NCBI GenBank assembly: GCA_022844135.1
Contig: JALHMG010000020.1
Coordinates: 1-64,000, forward strand
Length of the DNA stretch: 64,000 bases
Origin: Lysobacterales bacterium
GTDB taxonomy: Bacteria; Pseudomonadota; Gammaproteobacteria; Xanthomonadales; SZUA-5
Direction of reading: 5' to 3'
In this document: positions 44,951 through 52,700 of the stretch, in pieces
Position numbering within the stretch: position 1 is the stretch's first letter
How the letters are laid out: each line of letters starts with the position of its first letter
The notes under the pieces: generated by a model
Database searches by the model: none
Seen by the model: the letters and a program-made list of their open reading frames with translations, nothing else
Told to the model about the DNA's origin: nothing
Position numbers and translations under genes: made by a program

Positions 44951-45478
44951 ATGAACCTGGGTCGCGTGTGGAAAGCGCTCATCCTGAGCGTGTTCGGCGT
45001 CGGGAGTGCAAGCCAGGACCTGGCGGCCGCACCCGCCGCGCAACTCTCCGACGAAACTCACCAGAAGATTGCCCAACTGTCCAGCAAAGGAGATGACTAC
45101 GCAGAGCGCGGCCGTTACGCCGAAGCTGTCGCGACCTACGTTCAAGCACTTGAGTTAGTGCCAGAACCGATCACCGACTGGGAGGCCAGTACGTGGCTGC
45201 TCGCCGCCATCGGCGATGCGCATTTCAAGGCCGGCAGCTACGAACAAGCACGCGCCGCGCTCAGCGACGCCATGCATTGTCCCGGCGCCATCGGCAACCC
45301 CTTTCTGCACCTGCGTCTGGGCCAAGCTCAGTTCGAACTCGGAAATCTCGACAGGGCCAACGACGAATTGGCAAGAGCCTACATGGGCGCGGGCAAAGAC
45401 GTGTTTGCCGATGAGCATCTAAAGTACTTCGACCACCTGAAGACCGTGCTTAAACCACCCAATAACGGCGATTGGTAA
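44951..45478 (+). CDS. TPR-repeat protein, probably exported
   Basis: A 175-residue protein with TAGGAGAAGGGC ahead of the ATG. The N-terminus (LILSVFGVGSASQDLAAA) looks like a signal peptide. Two to three tetratricopeptide repeats follow: GDDYAERGRYAEAVATYVQA, IGDAHFKAGSYEQARAALSD, RLGQAQFELGNLDRANDELA. These form a protein-binding scaffold; the partner is unknown. It follows the S74 protein by 112 bases. Confidence 0.75.
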   Translation: MNLGRVWKALILSVFGVGSASQDLAAAPAAQLSDETHQKIAQLSSKGDDYAERGRYAEAVATYVQALELVPEPITDWEASTWLLAAIGDAHFKAGSYEQARAALSDAMHCPGAIGNPFLHLRLGQAQFELGNLDRANDELARAYMGAGKDVFADEHLKYFDHLKTVLKPPNNGDW

Positions 45479-45634
45479 CCGCTATCGGGCAGCGCACGGC
45501 TGGTTCGGCTTGAATCTGCATCGGGCTCAAGCGCCCCAGAGGCGCGGCGCCATGGATCGCCTGTCGGCTTCCGCGCGCCAAGCGCCATGTCGGTGCGCCG
45601 AAGTGACGTTCAGCTCGCGCCAACGCGCTTTATC

Positions 45635-46696
45635 ATGGCGACGATGAGTGCACGACTTTCCTCGCTGATGGGATTTTGGCCGCTGCAGATCGCCGGTTGG
45701 ATCGGTTTTCTGGCCGTGCATTTTTTGTCGGGCATGGCGCACGGCAAGCACATGACGTACTTGTCGGTATCGATCACCAGCGCCATTGGCGGGGCGATCA
45801 TCACCTATCCGCTGCACCATCTGTATCGGCGCATCTATCCACTGCCGCTGGTGCAGCGCGCGTTAATCGCGCTGCCGGCATTCGTGCTGGTGTGCCTCGG
45901 TATGAGTGCGATCTACGCTCTGGCGATCGAGCAATACTGCCCGGAGGAATGCAAGCCCGCGTCGTTTCTGGGTTACATCGCCTACACGGGATTCACCGCG
46001 TACGTGATCTTGAGCTGGAGCGCGCTGTGGTTCGGGATCCGCAACAGCCGCGCGCTGGCCGAGGCGCGCGAGCGCACGGTGGCGGCGCAATCGCAGGCCA
46101 ATCTCGCCCAGCTCAAGATGCTGCGCTACCAACTGAACCCGCATTTCCTGTTCAACACCTTGAACGCGATCTCGACGCTGGTGCTCGATCAGCAGAACGG
46201 CATCGCCGGCCGCATGCTTGGCGCGCTGAGTCGTTTTCTGCGCTACACGCTCGACCAGGAACCCGAGCAAAAGGTACCGTTGAAGCGCGAAATGGAAGTG
46301 CTGGATTTGTACCTGAGCATCGAGAAGATGCGCTTCGATGATCGACTGCGCCTGGACTTGCAAGTCGATCCCGCCGCAGAGACGGCATTGGTGCCAGGTC
46401 TGATCCTTCAACCGCTGATCGAAAACGCCATCAAGTATGCGGTGGCCAAAAGCGAGAGCGGCTGCACAATTTCGCTGCGCGCGCATGCCAGCGGCGAGTG
46501 GCTGGAACTGGTGCTGTGCGACGACGGCCCCGGCAGCCCGGTCTTCGCGCCCGGCGCGCCCGAACCCAACGGCGTTGGACTGCGCAACACCCGCGAGCGA
46601 CTGGCGACGCTCTACGGCGAGCGCCAGCGCTTGTTCGTCGAAAATCGACCGGAAGGCGGCGTGCGCGTGCGCATGACCTTGCCGCTGGAACGGTGA
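45635..46696 (+). CDS. LytS/AlgZ-type sensor histidine kinase
   Basis: A 353-residue inner-membrane kinase. The N-terminal half has four hydrophobic segments (LQIAGWIGFLAVHFL, ITSAIGGAIITYPL, LIALPAFVLVCLGMSAIY, IAYTGFTAYVILSWSAL). The His_kinase domain contains LKMLRYQLNPHFLFNTLNAI with the phospho-His near residue 170, then an ATPase domain with LILQPLIENAIKYAV and the G-boxes CDDGPGSP and GVGLRNTRERL. The cognate LytTR regulator follows, separated by a hairpin element. Start could be 45635 or 45644. The signal sensed is unknown. Confidence 0.9.
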   Translation: MATMSARLSSLMGFWPLQIAGWIGFLAVHFLSGMAHGKHMTYLSVSITSAIGGAIITYPLHHLYRRIYPLPLVQRALIALPAFVLVCLGMSAIYALAIEQYCPEECKPASFLGYIAYTGFTAYVILSWSALWFGIRNSRALAEARERTVAAQSQANLAQLKMLRYQLNPHFLFNTLNAISTLVLDQQNGIAGRMLGALSRFLRYTLDQEPEQKVPLKREMEVLDLYLSIEKMRFDDRLRLDLQVDPAAETALVPGLILQPLIENAIKYAVAKSESGCTISLRAHASGEWLELVLCDDGPGSPVFAPGAPEPNGVGLRNTRERLATLYGERQRLFVENRPEGGVRVRMTLPLER

Positions 46697-46700
46697 TTGC

Positions 46701-46810
46701 AGGTTCTTGGTTGTTGGTTTTTGGGGTTCTTGGTTGATCGCCTTAGCCAACTAACGACCTGCGAACCCGCATCTTTTCCAAGAACCAAAAACCAACAACC
46801 AAAAAACCAG
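46701..46810. repeat. Imperfect long inverted repeat of TTCTTGGTT-type units, second locus
   Basis: Left arm 46701-46737 (GGTTCTTGGTTGTTGGTTTT...) and right arm 46777-46810 (CCAAGAACCAAAAACCAACA...) can pair around a 39-base loop. The right arm runs to within 3 bases of the regulator ATG, so a folded transcript could affect its translation. Same repeat vocabulary as 5428-5560. Confidence 0.75.
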
Positions 46811-46812
46811 CC

Positions 46813-47580
46813 ATGAAACCCCTCCGCTGCCTGCTTGCCGATGACGAACCTCTCGCCCGCCGCGGCTTGAAGCTGCGCCTGCAATCGATCGCCGGTATCG
46901 AGCTTGTGGCTGAAGCCAGCAACGGCCGCGAGGCGCTGGCGTTGATCGGCCAGCATCAGCCGGATCTCTTGTTTCTCGATATCCAGATGCCCGGCGTCGA
47001 TGGCTTCGGTGTGCTGCGCGCGCTACCCGTGGCGCGCTGGCCGTTGGTGATTTTCATCACCGCCTACGACCACTACGCGCTCGATGCGTTTCGTGTGCAC
47101 GCAGTGGATTACCTCTTGAAACCGGTCGACGACGACGCGCTGCGGGCCGCTGTGGAGCGCGCACGACGATTGAAATCGCAAACCGAGCTGGAGGCCGAGC
47201 ACGCACGCCTGCTGGCGCTGGTCGGCGGCGAACGCCCGCAATCGCTGGGCGAACGCAGCGACGACAAACTCACGCTCAAAGACGGCACGACGCTGATTCG
47301 CCTGGCGCTGAGCGACATCCGCTGGATCGATGCCGCTGGCGACTACGTGGTGGTGCATTGCTCCGATGCCAATCACGTCGCCCGCGCAAGTTTGCGCGAT
47401 CTCACCGAGCGCCTGCCGGCCGATCGCTTCGTGCGCGTGCATCGCTCGACCATCGTCAACGTCGCCTGCGTCACGCGGCTGCGGCCGCACATCAACGGCG
47501 AGTATTTCATCGACTTGAAATGCGGTCAGGAACTGAAGCTATCGCGCGGTTATCGCGAGCAGTTGGCGCGGTTTGAGTAG
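46813..47580 (+). CDS. LytTR family response regulator
   Basis: A 255-residue DNA-binding regulator. Receiver domain residues 1-120: acidic pocket LLADDEPLARRG, phospho-acceptor Asp in LLFLDIQMPGVDG near residue 56, FITAYDHYALDAF and the Lys in DYLLKPVDDD near 104. LytTR DNA-binding domain residues 150-250: IRWIDAAGDYVVVH, RVHRSTIVN and ELKLSRGYREQL. It pairs with the LytS-type kinase upstream. Confidence 0.94.
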   Translation: MKPLRCLLADDEPLARRGLKLRLQSIAGIELVAEASNGREALALIGQHQPDLLFLDIQMPGVDGFGVLRALPVARWPLVIFITAYDHYALDAFRVHAVDYLLKPVDDDALRAAVERARRLKSQTELEAEHARLLALVGGERPQSLGERSDDKLTLKDGTTLIRLALSDIRWIDAAGDYVVVHCSDANHVARASLRDLTERLPADRFVRVHRSTIVNVACVTRLRPHINGEYFIDLKCGQELKLSRGYREQLARFE

Positions 47581-47586
47581 CGCCTC

Positions 47587-47931
47587 TCAGATCGCGAGGA
47601 GTACTTTGACCTTCGCTCGGAGTTCACCCAGTTTCGAACCCGATGCCCGCCCCCAACGGCGGACCTTTCGTGCGCGCCAGTCCAGTGATTTGACTTGGTC
47701 GGCCAAGATCGCGCTTTTTCGACCCTCTATCTCAATCGCCACTTCGAACGGATAACCCTTTATCTGACTGGTGATTGGGCAACAGACCGCCAAACCAGAC
47801 TTTCCGTTATAGCTGGCGTCGGAAAGAACGATTGCTGGCCTCAGCCCCGCCTGCTCGCGGCCAACCTGAGGGCTAAACTCAATCCAAACGATATCGCCAA
47901 CATCGGGAACGTACTCACGACCAGTCACCAC
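47587..47931 (-). CDS. mazF: MazF/PemK family toxin (endoribonuclease)
   Basis: A 114-residue toxin starting with GTG at 47931, overlapping the antitoxin stop by 7 bases. MazF signatures: VGDIVWIEFSPQVGREQAG with the catalytic Arg region GLRPAIVLSD, CCPITSQIKGYPFEV and SAILADQVKSLDWRARK, where the conserved Thr/Ser-Gln and Asp-Gln-Val-Lys segments lie. It cuts mRNA at short sequence sites when the antitoxin is degraded. Convergent with the LytTR regulator gene, 6 bases apart. Confidence 0.94.
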   Translation of the reverse strand: MVTGREYVPDVGDIVWIEFSPQVGREQAGLRPAIVLSDASYNGKSGLAVCCPITSQIKGYPFEVAIEIEGRKSAILADQVKSLDWRARKVRRWGRASGSKLGELRAKVKVLLAI

Positions 47932-48161
47932 ACTTCGCGTCCTTGCGGCGGTCCGAAATCGATTTCGTCGTGCCGGTTCTCGTCGGTAATGGCATTAACC
48001 AGATCTTCTAACCGATACGTGGGCGCCGGTTCGATCACAATTCGGCCGCGGCTTATCTTCAACAAAACCGGCTGATCGATCTCGTAGCCGGCGGACTTGA
48101 GAAAGGACTTGGGAAGCCTCAGCGCCGGGCTGTTGCCCCATTTCTGGATAGTCGTCTGCAT
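47925..48161 (-). CDS. mazE: MazE-like antitoxin
   Basis: A 78-residue antitoxin (MQTTIQKWGNSPALRLPKSF), with the AbrB/SpoVT swapped-hairpin DNA-binding fold at the N-terminus and an acidic C-terminus that would wrap the toxin (LEDLVNAITDENRHDEIDFG). An in-frame ATG at 48170 is the alternative start. The MazE-MazF complex normally represses its own promoter, which would lie in the bases before 48214. Confidence 0.92.
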   Translation of the reverse strand: MQTTIQKWGNSPALRLPKSFLKSAGYEIDQPVLLKISRGRIVIEPAPTYRLEDLVNAITDENRHDEIDFGPPQGREVW

Positions 48162-48213
48162 CGCATCCATACCGTTTGACGTGTCTACATCGTAGATACG
48201 CCGCCGCTGGAAA

Positions 48214-49236
48214 TCAAGCCTGCCCCCAATCCGCTTCCAACACCACCCGATAGCGTGCCTTGCCTGCACGCAGGTGCTCGATCGCATCGTTGACCCGCGA
48301 GAACGGGAAGCGCTCGACGGTGGGCGCAAGATGATGCCGAGCGCTGAAGTCGAGCATTTTCGCGGTGACCGCGGGCGACCCGAGCGGCGAGCCGGAGACG
48401 CTGCGCGAGGCGCCGATCAAGCCGAAGGCGGGAATGGCCATCGGCTCCAACACCGCGCCGACGACATGCATGCGCCCGTGCGGTGCGAGCGTACCGAGGA
48501 GCGCTGGCCAGTCGAGCGTGACATTCACAGTGACCAGCAGGAAATCGAGCTGCCCAGCCAGCGCAGCGATGGCTTTTTTCTCGCCGGTAGCGACCACGCG
48601 ATGCGCGCCCATGGCTTTCGCCTCATCGCTCTTGGCGAGCGTGGAAGTGAACGCGGTGACCTCGCAACCCCAGGCGCGCAAGAATTTGACGGCCAGATGG
48701 CCCAGTCCACCAATGCCGATCACGCCGACACGATCGGTGGGTTGCACATTGCACTGAATGATCGGATTGAACACTGTGATGCCGCCGCAAAACATTGGTC
48801 CCGCGCCGCTGGCATCCAGGCCATCGGGGATCGGCGTGGCCCAAATCCAATGACAGCGCACGCGCTCGGCGAAGCCGCCGTGCCGGCCGATCAGCGTTTC
48901 TTCGTTGTCCGAGCATAGGTTGTGATGTCCGGCGACGCATTGCGCGCACTGCATGCACGCGCCCGAATACCAGCCCACGCCAACCCGATCGCCCACTTTG
49001 GCGCGCTGAGCTTGTTCGCCCACAGCAACCACACGACCGACGATCTCGTGTCCGGGCACGAAGGGATATGCCGTGCGGCCCCAATCGTTGTCGAGCATCG
49101 ACAGGTCCGAGTGGCAAATACCACAGTGCTCGACAGCGATCTCGACTTGATGCTCGCCCAGGGCGCCCGCATCGAACTCGAAAGCGCCCAACTCGCCACC
49201 TTTTTGCGTGGCCGCATACGCACGAATCGTGCTCAT
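48214..49236 (-). CDS. Zinc-dependent alcohol dehydrogenase (YahK/CAD-like)
   Basis: A 340-residue NAD(P)-dependent alcohol dehydrogenase. Catalytic zinc ligands in VEHCGICHSDL (Cys near 38) and PGHEIVGRV (His near 61); the structural zinc cluster CMQCAQCVAGHHNLC near 93-107; Rossmann motif GVIGIGGLGHLAVKFL near 170. The sequence matches the YahK/cinnamyl alcohol dehydrogenase branch that reduces aldehydes. Its ATG overlaps the stop of the upstream phosphatase gene (ATGA), suggesting an operon. Confidence 0.94.
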   Translation of the reverse strand: MSTIRAYAATQKGGELGAFEFDAGALGEHQVEIAVEHCGICHSDLSMLDNDWGRTAYPFVPGHEIVGRVVAVGEQAQRAKVGDRVGVGWYSGACMQCAQCVAGHHNLCSDNEETLIGRHGGFAERVRCHWIWATPIPDGLDASGAGPMFCGGITVFNPIIQCNVQPTDRVGVIGIGGLGHLAVKFLRAWGCEVTAFTSTLAKSDEAKAMGAHRVVATGEKKAIAALAGQLDFLLVTVNVTLDWPALLGTLAPHGRMHVVGAVLEPMAIPAFGLIGASRSVSGSPLGSPAVTAKMLDFSARHHLAPTVERFPFSRVNDAIEHLRAGKARYRVVLEADWGQA

Positions 49237-50165
49237 TTTTCAAAGCCTCCATTGGCGATGACGTCGGCGAGCGCGCCCGGCACGCCGATGCTTTCCAGCT
49301 TCAGACGGCGAGCTTCGCTGCCGCTGGCGCCTTGCGTGATCACGGTTTCCCAGCTGCCGTACATCGGATTGGGCAGCACGAACCAGCGCGTGCCGAGCCA
49401 GTCGATCCTTGCTTCGACGGCCGCATCGCGGCTGACGCGCGTCGCATTGGGCACATCGATCAGATCGTAGAGATTGTCGCCGACCATCTGCACGATGCGA
49501 TGGGTTTTGGCGATTTCGGCGCGGCGCGGGCTCTTCTCTTTCCAGCCACGGGCGCTATCGCGGAAGATGAAGGTCTTGCTGTCGGCAGTGTTGGGGAAAC
49601 CGAGCTTCGCCAGGTTCTTGCGCGTGGGCTCGACCTCGTCCTTGAACTCGCCGACCTGCACCTCGCGATTGGACACGTAGAACACGGTCACACCCTTGCT
49701 CGCCGCGTACTGCAAGTACTTCAACGCGCCTGGAATCGGCGGCGCATTTTCGAACTGCACATAGGCGTTCCACGAGGCCTTGTCGAAGGCTTTGCCCAGG
49801 CGCGCACGTTCGACCATATAGTCGGAGGTGTCGAGCACCGTCTCATCCACGTCGACAACCACCGCCGGCGGCAGCTGGCTGAAGTTGCCGGTTTGCTCGG
49901 TGGCCGCGGTCCAGGTCTTATCGGCGAGTGCCGCGTCCAGCGTGCGGCGTGCAGTTTCGAAGGTCTGCAGATGCACGGCTTCCGCTTCGGCCGAGGTGCG
50001 CGACCAGACCACGCTGTGCAGCATATCCAGCTGATAGTTGTCCGGCGCTCGCGCCGTTTGGCTGGGTGCAGCCTGCGGCGCAGACGCCACCGGTGCGGGC
50101 GCGGGCGCCGTCGCGCAGGCGCTCAGGGCGAAGATCAAAATCGAGCAAAGCGCAGTCTTTCTCAC
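49233..50165 (-). CDS. 5'-nucleotidase/acid phosphatase, lipoprotein e(P4) family
   Basis: A 310-residue HAD-fold outer-membrane-type lipoprotein. Lipobox LSAC in MRKTALCSILIFALSAC; catalytic VVVDVDETVLDTSDY near residue 105 with the DxD pair; VTVFYVSNREVQ motif II and the late acidic motif VQMVGDNLYDLID near 230. Family members dephosphorylate nucleotides such as NMN outside the cytoplasm (e(P4) in Haemophilus). First gene of a two-gene unit with the alcohol dehydrogenase. Confidence 0.93.
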   Translation of the reverse strand: MRKTALCSILIFALSACATAPAPAPVASAPQAAPSQTARAPDNYQLDMLHSVVWSRTSAEAEAVHLQTFETARRTLDAALADKTWTAATEQTGNFSQLPPAVVVDVDETVLDTSDYMVERARLGKAFDKASWNAYVQFENAPPIPGALKYLQYAASKGVTVFYVSNREVQVGEFKDEVEPTRKNLAKLGFPNTADSKTFIFRDSARGWKEKSPRRAEIAKTHRIVQMVGDNLYDLIDVPNATRVSRDAAVEARIDWLGTRWFVLPNPMYGSWETVITQGASGSEARRLKLESIGVPGALADVIANGGFEK

Positions 50166-50317
50166 GGCGGCGTCCCCAGATGGTCGAGAACCGCAAGGCT
50201 AGCGCGAAAGCGTGACGCCCGTGGGTCGCGCCGTGCCACGACTCGCAGTGCGATACCGACGCCTGACCTGGAGCGCGACATCGACATATCCCGCGCTATC
50301 CTCCGCGGCTCTTCAGG

Positions 50318-52102
50318 ATGGCTAATCGGTGCGGCGTGAAAGAGCATTTGAATGAACTGGTGATGCAGGCGCTGCTCGATGTGCGGCGCAAGGCGTCGGT
50401 GGAGTTGCCGCCCGAGCCCGCATTTGCCATCGAGCGTACCAAGTCCAAAGAGCACGGCGATTTCACGACCAATGCTGCGATGGTGCTGTGCAAAGCGCTG
50501 GGCATGAAACCGCGCGACCTGGCGACGCAAATTGTGCAGCACCTGCCGCCGTCGCGCCACGTCGACAAGGTCGAGATCGCCGGACCCGGGTTCATCAACT
50601 TCACGCTCAGCAAGAGCTGTCTTTATGGCACGCTCAAGCGCGTTTTCGAGCGCGGCGCCGACTACGGACGGAGCGAGCCGATCGAGGGCGAGCGCGTGAC
50701 CGTGGAGTTCGTCAGCGCCAATCCCACCGGCCCTTTGCACGTCGGGCACGGCCGCGGTGCGGCATTCGGCGCGAGTTTAGCGAGCGTGCTCGAAGCCTGC
50801 GGCATCGATGTGCAGCGCGAGTACTATGTCAACGACAACGGTCGGCAGATGGACATTCTGGCCACCAGCGTGTGGCTGCGGTATCTGGAACTGGCCGGCA
50901 CGCCCGTGCGCTTCCCGGACAACGCTTACAAGGGCGAATACGTGTACGACATTGCGCGCGCGCTCAAGAGTGCGGCGGGCGATCGCTTGCGCCGCAGCGC
51001 TTTTGAGGTCGCTTCCGATCTGCCGCTGGACGAATCGCAGGGCGGCGATAAGGAACTGCACATCGATGCGCTGATCGCGCGCTGCAAAGCGCTGCTCGGG
51101 GAGGCCGATTATCGACAGGTGTTCGACGCCGGCTTGAACTCGATCCTCGACGATATCCGCGACGATCTTGGCCAGTTCAATGTTCGCTACGACACCTGGT
51201 TCAGCGAGCGCTCGCTGGAAACCACCGGCGCGATCAAGCGCGCGATCGAGCGGCTCACCCGCCTGGGACATATGTACGAAAACAAAGGCGCGCTGTGGTT
51301 CCGCGCCACCACCTTCGGCGATGAAAAAGATCGCGTGGTCGTCCGCGAGAACGGTCAGGCGACGTACTTCGCCTCGGATATCGCCTACCTGTTGAATAAG
51401 TTCGAGCGCGGTTTCTCGCGTGCGATCTACGTTTTTGGCGCCGATCACCACGGCTACATCGCTCGCCTGAAGGCCGCCGCGCAAGGCTTGGGGCTCGATC
51501 CGTCGAAGATCGAAATTCTGCTGGTGCAATTTGCGATCCTGTTCCGCGGCGCCGAGCGTGTGCAGATGAGCACGCGCTCCGGTCAGTTCGTGACCTTGCG
51601 CGAGCTGCGCGACGAAGTCGGCGCCGATGCCTGTCGCTTTTTCTACGTGATGCGCAGCAACGATCAGCATCTGGACTTCGATCTGGAATTGGCCAAGAGC
51701 CAGTCGCGCGACAATCCGGTGTACTACGTGCAATACGCTCATGCGCGCATCTGCTCGGTGTTCCGTCAGGCCGCCGAACGCGGACTGACGCACAATCGTG
51801 CTAGCGGCGATGCTGCCAAACAACGGCTCACGGTCGAGCACGAGCTTGACCTGCTCAGCCTGTTGCAGCGCTATCCGGAAACGGTGGAGAAAGCCGGGCA
51901 AGTCCGCGCGCCGCACATGATCGCCAACTATTTGCGCGATCTCGCTGCCGCGCTGCATGGTTATTACGATGGCGCCAATGTGAAACTGCTCGAAGACGAT
52001 GACGATCTGCGTAACGCGCGCCTGAACCTTCTGCTCGCGATCAAGCAAGTCCTCGTCAACGGCCTTAAACTGATCGGCGTCAACGCACCGGAGAAGATGT
52101 AG
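50318..52102 (+). CDS. argS: Arginyl-tRNA synthetase
   Basis: A class Ia synthetase of 594 residues. N-terminal Add1 domain, HIGH-type motif SANPTGPLHVGHGRG near residue 130, QREYYVNDNGRQM, the MSTRSGQFVTL segment near 420 that replaces KMSKS in ArgS, and the C-terminal anticodon-binding helices ending NGLKLIGVNAPEKM. ATG at 50318; a GTG at 50336 (VKEHLNELV) fits the usual ArgS N-terminus and may be the true start. The SPOR gene starts on the next base after its stop. Confidence 0.97.
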   Translation: MANRCGVKEHLNELVMQALLDVRRKASVELPPEPAFAIERTKSKEHGDFTTNAAMVLCKALGMKPRDLATQIVQHLPPSRHVDKVEIAGPGFINFTLSKSCLYGTLKRVFERGADYGRSEPIEGERVTVEFVSANPTGPLHVGHGRGAAFGASLASVLEACGIDVQREYYVNDNGRQMDILATSVWLRYLELAGTPVRFPDNAYKGEYVYDIARALKSAAGDRLRRSAFEVASDLPLDESQGGDKELHIDALIARCKALLGEADYRQVFDAGLNSILDDIRDDLGQFNVRYDTWFSERSLETTGAIKRAIERLTRLGHMYENKGALWFRATTFGDEKDRVVVRENGQATYFASDIAYLLNKFERGFSRAIYVFGADHHGYIARLKAAAQGLGLDPSKIEILLVQFAILFRGAERVQMSTRSGQFVTLRELRDEVGADACRFFYVMRSNDQHLDFDLELAKSQSRDNPVYYVQYAHARICSVFRQAAERGLTHNRASGDAAKQRLTVEHELDLLSLLQRYPETVEKAGQVRAPHMIANYLRDLAAALHGYYDGANVKLLEDDDDLRNARLNLLLAIKQVLVNGLKLIGVNAPEKM

Positions 52103-52663
52103 ATGGCACGCCAGGCGGTTCGCGGCAGTCAGCGGCCACCGTTGCCGTTCTGGGTGTGGCTGCTGGCCGGCTTCGCAGCCGGCGTGGGGCTGACGATGTT
52201 CTTCATCTTGAAGGACGGCATGCCCCCGGCGAATGGCCCCACGCCCAATCCCAACGCGCAGTCGGCCGACGGCGACAAACCGCTGGTGGAGTTGGCCGCT
52301 GGCGACGCCGCTACGCGCAAGCCCAAATACGACTTCTACTCGGTGCTGCCGGAGATGGAAGTGGTCATCCCCGACGCCGAACTCAAAGAGCAGAACCAGC
52401 AGGCAGCGCCCGCCCCGCCGGCCGTCGGCGAGCGTTTGATGCTGCAAGTCTCGAGCTTCAGCAATGCCGGCGACGCCGAAGCGCTCAAGGCGCGTCTGGC
52501 GCTGACTGGCGTGCAGGCCAACGTGGTGCCGGTGACCATCGATGGCCGCACCTGGCACCGCGTGCGCCTGGGCCCGTTCGCCGATTCGCGCGCGCTGGAA
52601 AGCGCCAAGCGCGAGCTGGAAGCGCAGAAGTACCAACCGATTGCGTTGCGCGAGAAGCAGTAG
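52103..52663 (+). CDS. SPOR domain membrane protein (FtsN-like)
   Basis: A 186-residue bitopic protein: cytoplasmic start, one membrane segment near residues 15-38 (FWVWLLAGFAAGVGLTMFFI), a Pro/Ala-rich linker and a C-terminal SPOR domain (LMLQVSSFSNAGDAEALKAR, RTWHRVRLGPFADSRALESA). SPOR domains bind denuded peptidoglycan at division sites. The gene starts directly after the argS stop; the argS-SPOR order is common in gammaproteobacteria. Confidence 0.92.
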   Translation: MARQAVRGSQRPPLPFWVWLLAGFAAGVGLTMFFILKDGMPPANGPTPNPNAQSADGDKPLVELAAGDAATRKPKYDFYSVLPEMEVVIPDAELKEQNQQAAPAPPAVGERLMLQVSSFSNAGDAEALKARLALTGVQANVVPVTIDGRTWHRVRLGPFADSRALESAKRELEAQKYQPIALREKQ

Positions 52664-52700
52664 CGACGACCCCGTCGACCACTCCGGCTGGGAGCGTAGC

